Part shown: piece after piece, positions 27,440-37,809 of the stretch
Layout: the number at the start of each line of letters is the position of its first letter
How positions within the stretch are numbered: position 1 is the first letter of the stretch
From: Branchiostoma floridae
Lineage: Eukaryota > Chordata > Leptocardii > Amphioxiformes > Branchiostomatidae
DNA: 64,000 nucleotides
Reading direction: 5' to 3'
NCBI RefSeq assembly: GCF_000003815.2
Contig: NC_049986.1
Span: 13,089,876 to 13,153,875, forward strand
The notes under the pieces: model-generated
Seen by the model: the letters and a program-made list of their open reading frames with translations, nothing else
The model's database searches: none
What the model was told of the DNA's origin: nothing
Program-made: the position numbers and the translations under genes

Positions 27440-27720
27440 GACATACTGACCTGGTTGTTGGGCTTGTTGACTAAACGTTCTGGGTTCGAATCCCTTGCCT
27501 TTTTACTCATTTGATCGGGTAAAAAATTAGCATCTGGCTTTGGTTAGGGACGTCGTCTTGGATAGGACGTAGAGCAGAAAGTTCAGTGCTTGAAAAAGGT
27601 CACAAACTGGGCACGTTAAAGAACCCACCACACTTATCGAAAAAATCAGGAGTCCATCTCAGTGTGAGTGGATCAAATTTTACTGTCTGTATGACGTAAC
27701 GTAAACCTACAAGACCGGTG
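27440..27720 (+). mobile_element. tRNA-derived SINE-like repeat
   Basis: A tRNA-like segment with an intact B-box (GGTTCGAATCC, 27482-27492) is followed by a body containing GGGCACGTTAAAGAACCCA and a CAGTGTGAGTGG/TTTTACTGTCTG block. The body resembles interspersed repeats I know from marine invertebrate genomes. No full tRNA cloverleaf can be drawn, so it is not a tRNA gene. The 3' limit is uncertain. Confidence 0.5.
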
Positions 27721-28280
27721 CGTTACTACTTGAGACAAGTCGTTTCATTAAGGAACATATTAAAGGAAATGTATGGTACATGGTTTGAAAGTTTTTTTTT
27801 TAAATCATACATGTCGTTTCCTTTGGTGGATACTATTGGACAGAAACGTATTTTCTTTTTACATTTGTTTCTGGATGTTGTTAAGTGGTATTGACGATGG
27901 TGCTATTAATTACGTAATGCCTGTTCATTTGTCATAGAGTATATCTTTAAGTATGGCTCCATTCTCAAAAGGTGCCATGGGCGATACGGCGTGCTTGTTG
28001 TTTGAAAATTTGTACCTCGGTTTGATACGGAATTGATGTTGTGATGTCTTTGTTTACCGTCTTTTTTCACCATTAAAAACATACCTTGACCTTGAGATCA
28101 GTGTCGTCTTTTGTGATTACATGTGGATAATAATTGAGTTAACAACAGAAGGTACATTCTCTCTGAGTTTTCTTGTAATGTTGTGATATGGGATAATCAT
28201 TTGATATTCGTTTAAACCACATTAGCACATAAGGTATGCTGGGGTTGAATGCACTACCTATGCGCGGATTACATTCTGTT

Positions 28281-28472
28281 AAGCCCCGTTTACAAATCAA
28301 GAATTTAGCTCGGCCGACTTGTCAGCGAGTTCTATATTACGAGGAGGCATGAACCTGATGCCTACGAACAAATGGCAGAGTTTCTTCGTCGGCATCAGGG
28401 TCATACCTCCTCGTAATTTAGAGCTCGCTGACAACTCGGTCGAGCTAAATTCTTGATTTGTAAACGGGGCTT
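28281..28472. mobile_element. Foldback MITE with AAGCCCCGTTTAC termini
   Basis: Arms of about 80 bases pair with few mismatches; the outermost 20 or so bases of each arm are near-perfect complements (AAGCCCCGTTTAC at the left, GTAAACGGGGCTT at the right), and the arms include TTTAGCTCG and GCATCAGG blocks. The short centre lies near 28370. No clear target-site duplication. Confidence 0.75.
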
Positions 28473-29711
28473 TATGACGCCTTTGTGTAAATGCATATAT
28501 GCATTATGCGCATGTATGTCATAATCGCACATTGAAGCCTCTTTCATTTCCCAAGAACTCATACTATTTACAGAATCATGCAGAGTGGGTCTGTTTGTTT
28601 GTTTGTTTGTTATATTGATGTGGATCCATTTCAGCACAATACCAGTAGAGTGGTAGGAAGCCAGGGGGATGAAGATATCGTCGCAGGAAGTAGAGTTCAA
28701 GGGTGGTAGAATTAAACGTCAGTCAGACATGACAAACAGCCTAGGTCACGTGGCCAATAGAAGAGGCTTCTTAATGTTGATCAAAACCTTATTTTCATAA
28801 TCAATGAACCAAGACATACGAGAAATTCTTTCCCCATAATCATTTAGCCGTACTGCATTAGAACGTATGACAAGCCGGTTACATCACAATATATATTAAT
28901 GGCGTGCTTTAAATTTGCGACTTAGGTAAACACTTGTCACGAGGTTGCATACCATTCAGAAGCCTTTCATGAAATATTGCCAGGAAGCCATTGTTTGTTG
29001 TATTAGCATATTCCATATTTACCTGCTTAGCTGTGTATGTGTATTTGCCCAGGCAAATTTACCATGCAAACTACAATTTCTATTGACGATTTCATCGGAG
29101 ATAATGTTTGTTAGAATCGGAACAAAGTAATGATAGATTTGTCCTTAAGTTTCATGGTACCCGGGGTATTTCACTACCTATACATACAAACAACGACCTT
29201 TGGTCTTCTTTGCATTGTTGAGACAAGGACGAACTTTAACCTCTATGAACACATGAGCATTGTCGACTCTTTCATGGCTGCTACTAAAATAGCAATAGCT
29301 CGCATGGTATCTTCGTGCGGTCTTTTGTGGTGGGGCATCACAAAATTATCTGGTTAATAGACTGGAATGAATAATGAATGGTGTCGGCCATTTTGTGGGA
29401 CTCTGGTGGTTCCATAACACTTGACGAGCACCAGACCTCATGTTTGCACAAATGTACTCATGCCAAATTCAACACAAACACTCCACCCTCCCCTCCCCCA
29501 TGGCATATATTATTGTCGACATTTGCTCATGGCTACGTGCAAGGAATAATAGATAGAAATAACTCTATGCATTTTTTTCATATTAATTTATGATGTATGA
29601 CTAGTGATAAACGTTGCTTCGGTTATACAACGAAATGGCAGAGTATGTGGCGTTCTGCTAATATATAGAGTAAACATAGCGATTTCTAGTGGCAAGTGTC
29701 TGGGTAAAAAG

Positions 29712-30725
29712 CTAAGACGATCCGTACAGAGCACTTATCCGTTCCTTTAAGGAAGGTCCCTTGGTCTCCTCAGTCTCTCCTCCCCGCATGAGAATTACAG
29801 AGTTCCGTTTGGTGAGGGTAGAGTCGGGGCCGGGGCTAGGGGAGGCCGCCTGCTCACCTGCCGGGGCCTGCTGCTGGGGTGCCGCCGGGGTGTCCTTCTT
29901 CGACACGATGATGGGAAGTTGTGACTGCGGGGACGAGATGACAAGAGGGCTTACCGGGGACTTGGGGAGTGGGGACGAGATGATGATCGGGCTTCGCGGT
30001 GATTCTGCCGTCTTCGAGGTGATGATGACCGGACTTCTGGGCTCCGACTGAGGGGAAGACAGGATCACCGGGGTGGTCGGCTCGGAGGAAGGCTGGCTTC
30101 GGGATGTCTCCGACAGCGGGGAGGAGATGATGAGAGGGCTTCTTGTCGGCTCAGAGATGGGGGAAGAGATGATGATTGGGCTGCGAGGTGAGGACTGAGG
30201 GGATGAGGGTATCTCCGGGCTGTGAGGCGGCTCGGTGGAAGGCAGGCTCGGAGGTGGATCAGACAGCGGGGAGGAGATGATGAGGGGAACGCGCGGTGGG
30301 TCCGACACAGGTGACGAGATGACGATAGGTGTCCGGGACGGCTCGGCTTGTGGTGACGACAGAGTCGGTGTGTTTGGGGATGACTTTGCCTGCGGCGAAG
30401 AAACACTGTCGGGGCTCTGTGGCGATTCAAACTGTGGGAACGACGTCTTTCTTAGCGGCTTGGGTCTCGGTGTTGACGCAGCCTTGTCAGGCTCAGGATT
30501 TTCGGCCGGTGGAGGCCAGACTCTCTGTCTGACGGAACCACCCGCCGGACTCACCGGGCCGTTCGACATGGCAACATGCGGCGGTCTTCCCGACGTACGC
30601 CGTAATCCAAGGGCGTTCCTCCCGCTACTCGTAGGAGACTTGACGCCGAAGATATACTGGAGCTGATGCTCGGTGAAGACATCGTCTGCTCTGGTTAGCC
30701 TGGCAGCATCCACTCCTACCGCCAT
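29712..30725 (-). CDS. Intronless Ser/Pro-rich protein with repeated hydrophobic-SSP motif (337 aa)
   Basis: Single open frame from ATG at 30725 (AACGATGG, strong Kozak) to TAG at 29712. The frame remains open 12 codons further upstream, but only to a GTG, so the ATG is preferred. Residues 1-35 look structured (DDVFTEHQLQYIFGVKSP), as does the C-terminus (LKERISALYGSS). Residues 95-275 are low-complexity and rich in Ser-Pro. Residues 133-275 contain nine copies of P-[LIV]-[LIV]-[LIV]-S-S-P or near variants (for example PIIISSPISEP), mostly followed by S-[DE]-P. I do not recognise the family. SP sites suggest a phosphoprotein, and the hydrophobic-SS cores resemble phospho-SUMO-interacting motifs (inference). 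It could be a retrocopy, or the last exon of a longer gene. It is convergent with lipase B. Confidence 0.65.
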   Translation of the reverse strand: MAVGVDAARLTRADDVFTEHQLQYIFGVKSPTSSGRNALGLRRTSGRPPHVAMSNGPVSPAGGSVRQRVWPPPAENPEPDKAASTPRPKPLRKTSFPQFESPQSPDSVSSPQAKSSPNTPTLSSPQAEPSRTPIVISSPVSDPPRVPLIISSPLSDPPPSLPSTEPPHSPEIPSSPQSSPRSPIIISSPISEPTRSPLIISSPLSETSRSQPSSEPTTPVILSSPQSEPRSPVIITSKTAESPRSPIIISSPLPKSPVSPLVISSPQSQLPIIVSKKDTPAAPQQQAPAGEQAASPSPGPDSTLTKRNSVILMRGGETEETKGPSLKERISALYGSS

Positions 30726-31860
30726 CGTTAGAGAGTCCAGTCTTATAGCAGGGTCTGACACAAGGGTTCACACGAATACTAGCTTATTGATTCGCTCATT
30801 CAGTCTTTTCACGGCGATCCGCTACAGAGGCCAGTCTGTTTCCAAAGTACACAATCCTCCCGAGCTATGCCTCATAAAGACACGGCGGGCTCGTCCGTAA
30901 AGAAAGTCCTAATCTCCCTTAAAAGACGGAATTTCCCACCTTGTAGTCTTAACAAACAGTGAAGTTGTCCTCAGAAGGTTAAATGTCCATGTCAGCGCCC
31001 AAAACTACCAGAAACCGCCCGAGTCTATCCGGACCATATGTCAGCACCATGAATGGACGGCCAGTCACGCTCCCTTGCCGCGAACTTTAGCACGCAGGAC
31101 AACGCCCACCGCTCATGCACACACCATTTATTTGTTGATATTTGATGATCACTCATTAGGATGGCTGTCGAGCATCGGTTGCTATGGTGACGGAGAGACC
31201 TTGACCGATAGAGCGCATACAGTGCTGTACCTGGCGACCTGGTCACCATTTCAATCTAATATGTCAATACAGAAGCTTGGCATATGAGTGGTCGTTTATT
31301 GCATAGCAGGCACCATGTAATTACACATGACAGGTGAACACGAGTGCCACCACTTAGAAGCCACCTGTTGTGCTGGTTTCAGGGGACTAAGGAATACATG
31401 CCGTTATTCCTTCATTTGTATCCTTCATTTGGACCGGAGCATGGATGATAGCAGGATTTGACTACAGTACATTGCTACCTGATCAATGATTTACCAAGTA
31501 AACACTTTGTTTCTTACGGGACGTTTGCCGTCTGTCAGAGCATTGCAATTTGAGGCCGTCAGTATTATTCATGACGTCTCCTGGCGGCCATCACACAAAC
31601 TTCAAGAGTAGTAGGATAAATGTAAACCGGCTGGAAACTTGTCGACTTTTCTGGGATATTTTGGGCATGCTAGTGTTGAAGTGACAAATCCGCCATTGGT
31701 AGAAATGGACATTGACAGAATATCGTCGATACCATAATCATCTATAAATTACATTGTACCTTTTCAATTACATTGTATCTGTTTTTTACTGTTTGTTCCA
31801 CTTATTATACAAGTTTGGTTAAAGCTGATATCTTGTACCACATAAATTGTCTTTCTATAA
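30726..31860. other. Upstream flank of the Ser/Pro-rich ORF / 3' flank of lipase D
   Basis: No protein-coding signal was found. A TTTTAAGG box on the minus strand near 30913-30927, about 190 bases above the ATG, is the only TATA-like candidate, and it is weak. An upstream spliced exon cannot be excluded: an AG at about 30756, just inside the in-frame stop, could serve as an acceptor. Confidence 0.35.
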
Positions 31861-31863
31861 AAG

Positions 31864-31975
31864 ACAAAGTCAGAAGAAGACATTGTTTAGGTATTGCACT
31901 TTTATTTTATTACATTGTTAAACAAAGTCAGAAGAAGACATTGTTTAGGTATTGCACTTTTATTTTATTACATTA
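31864..31975. repeat. 58-bp direct tandem duplication downstream of lipase D
   Basis: Two almost identical 58-bp units start at 31864 and 31922. Each carries CAGAAGAAGACATTG and ends TTTTATTTTATTACATT, so each brings minus-strand AATAAA hexamers (second copy at 31959-31964 and 31964-31969). They lie 150-260 bases past the lipase D stop, so the duplication may have doubled its poly(A) signal region. Confidence 0.85.
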
Positions 31976-32123
31976 TTTTGTACAAATATAATTCAAACTT
32001 AAATGATATTCTTAACTTAAGCATCAACGTTTTACGTAGATTTCCAGAAGTATTTGAAGACAAGGTACATGTTTGCGAGTCGTTTAATCGGACTTCACAC
32101 AGGAACTTCGTACTTATATCTGT

Positions 32124-35100
32124 CTATCCGGTGATAGGGCCACCGCACCCCCCGACATGGAGGGAAATGGTTTGACCCTCCGCCAAGCCGTTCGGACTGC
32201 TACAAAACGTGGCCCTGTAAGAAACAGAAAGATCTTTAAGCAATAAACAATGGCATTGATTTAAAATCCTCATATCATTATTTCTTGCCACTAATACTAT
32301 ACTTCTACTGTACCCCCTCTCTCAACGACCTAAAGGTCAAGGGACTTAAGGTAGGTAGGTATACTTACTATAGAAACGTATTTACAATTTAAACGTAAAT
32401 CATAGAAAAGTACGATATACAATAATACTAACGTGCTGAAGGTGTTAAGCCCGGCGGTGTCTACCGTGAGCCTGTCCAGCACCAGGGTGGGGGAATTGAA
32501 CCAGGTGAAGGGGTTGTACCAGTCGTCATCCTCCTCCCACTGAATGTCCACACTAGTCACCGTACCCAGGTCTTCAGCCGTCCCCACCATAAACACGTAC
32601 GTCTGGCCTGGCTCAAAGTCTTTGTCGTCTCTAGTGGACAGAAGTGAGGAAGACTGTTACAGACGGACCAGAGAATGTCGACACTAGTCATGTTAGTTAC
32701 TGTGCTGCGTCACGAAACTCACCAACATTACCACGTACGTCTGACCTGGCTCAAAGTCTTTGTCGTCTCTGATAGACAGAAGTTAGAGACTGTTAGACTG
32801 TTACAGACGGACCACAGAATGTTGACACTAGTCATGGTAGTTACTGTGCTACGTCATAAAACTCCCCACCATAAACACGTACGTCTGGCCTGGCTCAAAG
32901 TCTTTGTCGTCTCTGATGGACAAAAGTGAGGAAGACTCATAGAGACGGACCACAGAGTGTCAACACTGGTGAATATTATAAGACGTTGTATCATCATCTA
33001 CAGCAATGAAAACCGTCCTACGTTGGCAACTGGTCAAATTTGTCCCACTGCCTCAAAGTTGTCTTACATTTTGCGAGCTTCCTTAACAACCGGATATTTT
33101 TCTGAGGTAATTAATATAAAGTAGCCTTATGCTTGAGGTTTGTCTTTGTAATAAGCAGGTTTGCTCAATGTCTTCATTTACCGGCCTAGTATCTTATCAT
33201 AAAACAGCATTTTGGAGAAAACTTACTCGACAACCATGACCTGCTGGGAAGACCCGCCAGTCCCGTGCAGGGTGACGTACATCTCCTGCACCTCCCTGGA
33301 GTCTGCTCCCGCCGACATGGTCAGGCTCACCCGGTGTTCCTCACGGTCTGCAGGACAAGGAGGGTCCGTTTTATTTCTAGTCTTCGGACTTCACAACTCG
33401 CTTGAAGGAATCATACACATGCTTTTGAATCTCAAAGCATCTCCATGGTTATGTGATTATAAATGAATGAATTAGTGTAGCCCTTTATTACACATTTTTA
33501 CCACACTGGGCTCAGTACAGATCAAAACAAAACATATGCATGTTCAACGAATACAATTAACAGATAGAAGATAAATTTAGCTGTCATTCCATTAATTTCT
33601 GGCTATCCCATCTTCCAGCCAATTACAACAAGTACATGTACATTGTATTTTCTAGAGTTGAGTGTTTTGTTTGAGTGCATCAGAACCTCTACCATGAATT
33701 TCCTTTGATTAAGATTTCTAATGTCAATGTTTGAAAATAACTTGAGTCACTGTGAACTTACGGCAGTACGGAGACTCCCCCTCTGTTGTAAAATACAGCT
33801 TGACGTTTTGCGCCCCTGCCGACAGGGTGTTCTTGTCAGCCTCGTACCCCATCCTGTGGCACCCCGCCGCACCGCACGACAGGCACCTGCCGGCCTGGAA
33901 CGCCTCCCAGTCCGAGCACGGGTAGCCTAGCCACGGGCAGTTCGAGCTGATGGACTCGATAAACAGCCGGGAAGCTCTCTTGTGGTTGCAGGTGACGAAA
34001 TACTTGCTGCCTGGAAAATGTGAACATACATGATAAGTTTACCGGAATAAGTTGTAACGTATGATAACTAAGTCTAAGTACGTTGCCTCATTATAGTAAA
34101 ATACGTCTGAAAAAGAATGCGAGAGCGAATCAAATGAGGAAAAAAGGAAGGAGAGAATGAAGGAAGGAAAAAGTAAGAAATGAAAGAAGGCTTGAGGGAG
34201 GAAAGGGGGAATGATAGAACGACGAACGAATGAAGGTAAGGAAATGAAAGAAATGAAAGGAAGAAGGAAGGAAGGAAAGAAGGTAGGAGGATGTGACAGA
34301 GAGAGGCAACTTTATTACAAGAAGAGAAATTCAACCCACCGTCTATGAGGCCCTCCGATATGATGAAGTCCAGGATGCTTTGTTCACATCCAGGCTGTTC
34401 TGAGCCTCCGTTTGGGTAGAAGTCAAGATGGCCGACAGCCTGGGACATTCCAAATCCTGGAGAGGTAAAAGGAAAATAGTCTTGATTCACGTCCTAGTTT
34501 TACAATCATTGTTGAGACTCAACGCTTTCTATGAGAATCGATGCATGAATTCGAAGCTAAAGTGTGTTTCTGTGATTGAAAAAAAGATGATGATGACGCA
34601 TTATGCTTTCGATGGGACACTTTACAAATTTGAGTGCACAGAGACATAGGTGATTGATACACATACCTAATGCGAGAATACTCTCTCCATCAGTGTGTAT
34701 GGCGTCCACAAACATGGCGTCTGACGGGTCCAGGCGCACGTGTGTCGGCATGCCCTGGAAACCTGGCTCAGCCGCATCCAGGGCTGATGTATGAGAAAAG
34801 CACAGGGATAAAACAGTAAGTGAAGTGCTCATAATACACATAGCACGTTTTACATTTTGCTACAGTAGAATAAACAGATTTATATACAAGGTACTATCAT
34901 AGCCTCCATAGCAGGCTCTCTGGGCCTTCTTTTGTCTTTGGGGGGCTCATACAATGCATCTTTTGCTGGCCATTTCTTTTTGTACTGGATTACATGTACT
35001 ACGGGCCGTCCCCCCCAAAAAAGACGACAAAAGGCCCAGAGAGCCTGCTATGAAGGCTAATACTATCAGGTGTTACCTGTGATCCTGGCCGGTCTGGGCT

Positions 35101-37809
35101 GCAGTCTCTCCCCGGCGTACCCGCTGATGTGCGCCCCCAGGCTGTGCCCGATCAGATGGACGGACGACTCCGACACGAACGTCAGTTGCTATTAAAGAAA
35201 CGAGCAAAACACAGTTACATTTGCAAATTATAGAGACAAAGCAAAACGTACAAGTGTGTGTTTGGGCACCTCTTAGCAACCGTAGATCAATAGGAATCGT
35301 TGAAAGGAATGAAATTGGACATCGCCACACATTTATACAGTACAAATGACTCTCTGGACCAATCGTGATCACGTTTTACTTTGTATGTCTGTTAGACCTA
35401 CCGTAAGATCATGGAGTTCTTGTACTTGTAATGTTGGTATTAAATCATGGAAACGCGTAGATCTAAAACCGAATCACATCTCCTGTCATGACGTTATAAC
35501 ACAGCCCTTACCATGAGATATGTGATGAGTCTAGCGATCTGTGCCCCCACCACGCGGGTATTTGCCGCCACCTGGATGTAGTTGATGCTGTTGGCGCCAC
35601 CGCCCCAGTCCACCACGATCACGTTAACGTCCTCTCTGGCCAGGATGGCCTCTCGCGCCAGGATCAGCCATTCCTCCGTCTTGTCGTCCATGTAGCCATG
35701 GATAAGGATCTTTATTTTCTTCGAGCTGCAGTCAACAGGAAAGTGTCGCACAGATTCAAGGTTGTGTAGACTAGATATGACAACGTTCAACTGTCAGTTA
35801 GGTTATGTTTTTACTGTTTGTCAGTTACTTACTAAGTAGTTTGGAGTAGAGGGTAACGCTCCAAGTTTTGAACGGATAGTCATGTTTTTTCTCTCTTAAG
35901 ATGCCAAGAATCGTGGCCTAACGATCAAACCTATATCCACCATCAATAACCGGTTCATCGTCCTCTCACTCTACTACTTCCTACCTGTCGAAGTATGAGT
36001 TGACGACACTGCTGGAGTCGTCATACATGATGCTCTGCTCGGTGGCGGGGTTGTTGCGGGTGTACAGCAGGAACTGTGTGTTGATCTCGCCGGGAGACTG
36101 GGGCAGGGCGTCAGGGAAGTCCCCTCCGCGCGAGAAACAACCCAGGCCGTCATAACACACCTGCTGGGCTAGGATGGAAAAACAGGTGTGGTCAACATCT
36201 AGTGGTCAACCTATATCCGTTGCTTTTAAAAACAGGGTATGTAGGGATATTATGTCAACGGGTGGTGGTTTCAAGCTGCAATATCATGAAAACATTGCAA
36301 TTTTAAACCAACCTGCGTCGACTTGATATTTGTACATACCATGTTTTAAAAACAACGGAAATAGGTTACCCATCGGATAAAGGTGAATTAACGTTACCGT
36401 ATGGGCAAGTCATAGGATAGCTTATAACGCCCAGCCAAGCGCCAAGGTATTACCCATTCTCTGTTTCCGTGTCTGCTCTTTGTATTTGCTCATGGCCAAT
36501 ACCTACATTACAAAACTGTTACAGACATGTGCAGCTGGGTATAGACCAGTCCTTGTATTGCAGGTTCTTTTTGTCGTATTGTTAAAGCCTTCTACATCAT
36601 TTCACTTCCTGCGAAACCAAAACAAGTTACGTCAGGGAAAGGACATTATTAAAGGTAAGAGTCAGGGGATACACCATCTCAGGTAACCGTTATGGGCCTG
36701 GAATTTTCCATATATGGTGGCAGTCACATATGCATGACGTCACTAAATTTACCCAATAGGCGAAATGCCTTTCCGCTTCTTTTGTGTGTGTAACCACTAG
36801 ACAATGAAGGACGAATACAGGTAGAACGAAATCTTCGTTTGGAAGTAAGCCCATCGAAGCACATATATCATAAGATCTTTCCACCAACCAAGCAATTAAC
36901 CAACCGAAAACATACATTTGTTTAAAAGTACATCTGACCATATTTTGCAGCGCACGTACACGGTCCTAGGGCCAGGGGTATTTTTTCAGTCATTCTGAAA
37001 GAACAGAAGATTACGTGCCAATGACTCGTTTCCCGGCAACACGTATTTAGACTGTATCCGCTTCATGCCTGACGTCGCGTTAGTTATGTCATTGCGTGAA
37101 TGGGAAACATCGCCTTTGTATCGGGGGTTCTACGTAAGGAATCAACTTCTATAAACAATCAAGAAAATCCTCATAACAGCGTGTATGTTCACAGTCACAG
37201 ACATATCATAGAATTTAATAGTATGGTTTTAGACCAAGGTTTCGCTCTACGACAACACGGGATGGTATAATGGTTATGGTTACCTGTATACAGAGTGAAC
37301 AGTAAAAGTTTGCTGACTTGCCAACGTTGACCCTCACCTGTGCGTATAGTGTTTACCGTCGCGCCATAAAGGCACAAGGACGCGACGGCAAAGAATTAAG
37401 TAACCTGTTTTCGGCCCTAGTCGTATCCACGTTAGGTGTAATCAACACAGGAAACTATGCGCTGTAACAACAACGTGTAGTACAGCGTGTGTCAGTTAGA
37501 AAATGTGCCGACTATCCTGGAAAAATATTCTCCCTATTAATATACTTGTATTTTTCAGCGATCTCAGGAATTGGTGAAGACTAGTTACACACACAGTGTG
37601 GCTCCTTCACTAACACGATCTTATAAACGAGTTATTGTAGCGAGCGAGAAACAACATTCCACCACACCTGTGATATCTGACGTTTTTAACTTACCTCTCG
37701 CCTCCTGGTGTCCACGGAAAGCAAAATAGAGTCCGATAATTACGAAAACCAAACTGACGGCGCAGCCAATAGAGACTTTGAGGCGGTTACTGCTACATGA
37801 CTCGCACAT
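32124..37809 (-). CDS. Pancreatic-lipase-like lipase D with N-terminal membrane anchor (complete, 505 aa)
   Basis: Ten coding exons: 37809-37695, 36168-35985, 35725-35512, 35188-35077, 34783-34667, 34456-34340, 34010-33762, 33347-33227, 32630-32433, 32214-32124; 1518 nt, in frame throughout. Residues 1-38 hold a hydrophobic segment (about 14-31) after basic residues and have no obvious signal-peptidase site, suggesting a type II signal anchor. The triad is Ser187 (GHSLGAH), Asp211 (ALDAAEPGF) and His296 (TCNHKRA). The segment [16 protein letters not shown] is close to the vertebrate pancreatic lipase consensus. The lid is 23 residues long. A PLAT domain follows from about residue 370. The 249-nt exon 7 equals exons 7+8 of lipase B (120+129): one intron is missing. 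Intron 8 contains duplicated copies of the exon 9 start. The mature enzyme may be tethered outside the cell; the substrate is unknown. Confidence 0.92.
32586..32960 (-). repeat. Three tandem copies of the lipase D exon 9 acceptor region
   Basis: The 5' end of exon 9 plus its acceptor and flanking intron occurs three times; the CACGTACGTCTG landmark lies at 32594, 32732 and 32876 (periods 138 and 144). Only the 32594 copy continues into the full exon. The other two keep an intact CAG acceptor and about 15 identical codons. The middle copy also ends in a perfect GTGAGT donor, defining a 46-nt pseudo-exon (32723-32768). Confidence 0.85.
33470..33545. repeat. Interspersed repeat shared with SWT1 intron 1
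   Basis: The segment with CACATTTTTACCACACTGGG and CTCAGTACAG recurs at about 49628-49705 (CACATTTTTGCCACACTGGG, CTTAGTACAG), preceded in both by AATGAAT. Probably the conserved end of a retroelement family; direction unresolved. Confidence 0.55.
34900..35060. mobile_element. 161-bp MITE with 8-bp target duplication in lipase D intron 4
   Basis: Termini TAGCCTCCATAGCAGGCTC and its near-complement (GAGCCTGCTATGAAGGCTA) pair over about 35 bases. The 8-mer TACTATCA occurs on both sides (34892-34899 and 35061-35068), a hAT-type 8-bp target duplication. On the transcribed strand the inner duplication begins 9 bases after the exon 4 donor, so the element starts at intron position +17. Confidence 0.85.
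36209..36391. mobile_element. MITE in lipase D intron 1, same family as 54609-54794
   Basis: Inverted AACCTATATCCGTTG (left) and CAACGGAAATAGGTT (right) followed by ATCGGATAAAGGTGAA, matching the ends of the element in SWT1 intron 6; both also carry a GTCGACTTGA block. The left end is eroded. It lies about 40 bases upstream of the exon 2 acceptor in transcript sense. Confidence 0.65.

Larger units (their letters stand above)
26521..29711. other. Intergenic region between lipase B and the Ser/Pro-rich ORF
   Basis: No gene seen. It holds a purine-rich tract (26870-27060), a tRNA-derived SINE-like repeat (27440-27720) and a foldback element (28281-28472). Long minus-strand frames across the purine tract are composition artefacts rich in Ser, Phe, Leu and Pro. 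Confidence 0.5.

Noticed and set aside
27440..27500. tRNA gene
   Set aside because: Only a B-box-like segment is convincing; acceptor and anticodon stems do not form, and the downstream body is a repeat, so SINE-like was preferred.
29761..30666. Plus-strand and second minus-frame ORFs over the Ser/Pro-rich gene
   Set aside because: Shadows of the repetitive coding sequence of the 337-residue ORF; Gly/Glu/Met- or His/Arg-rich with no own features.
30726..30761. A 12-codon N-terminal extension of the Ser/Pro-rich ORF starting at GTG
   Set aside because: GTG is not a normal eukaryotic start, and a strong-Kozak ATG follows at 30725.
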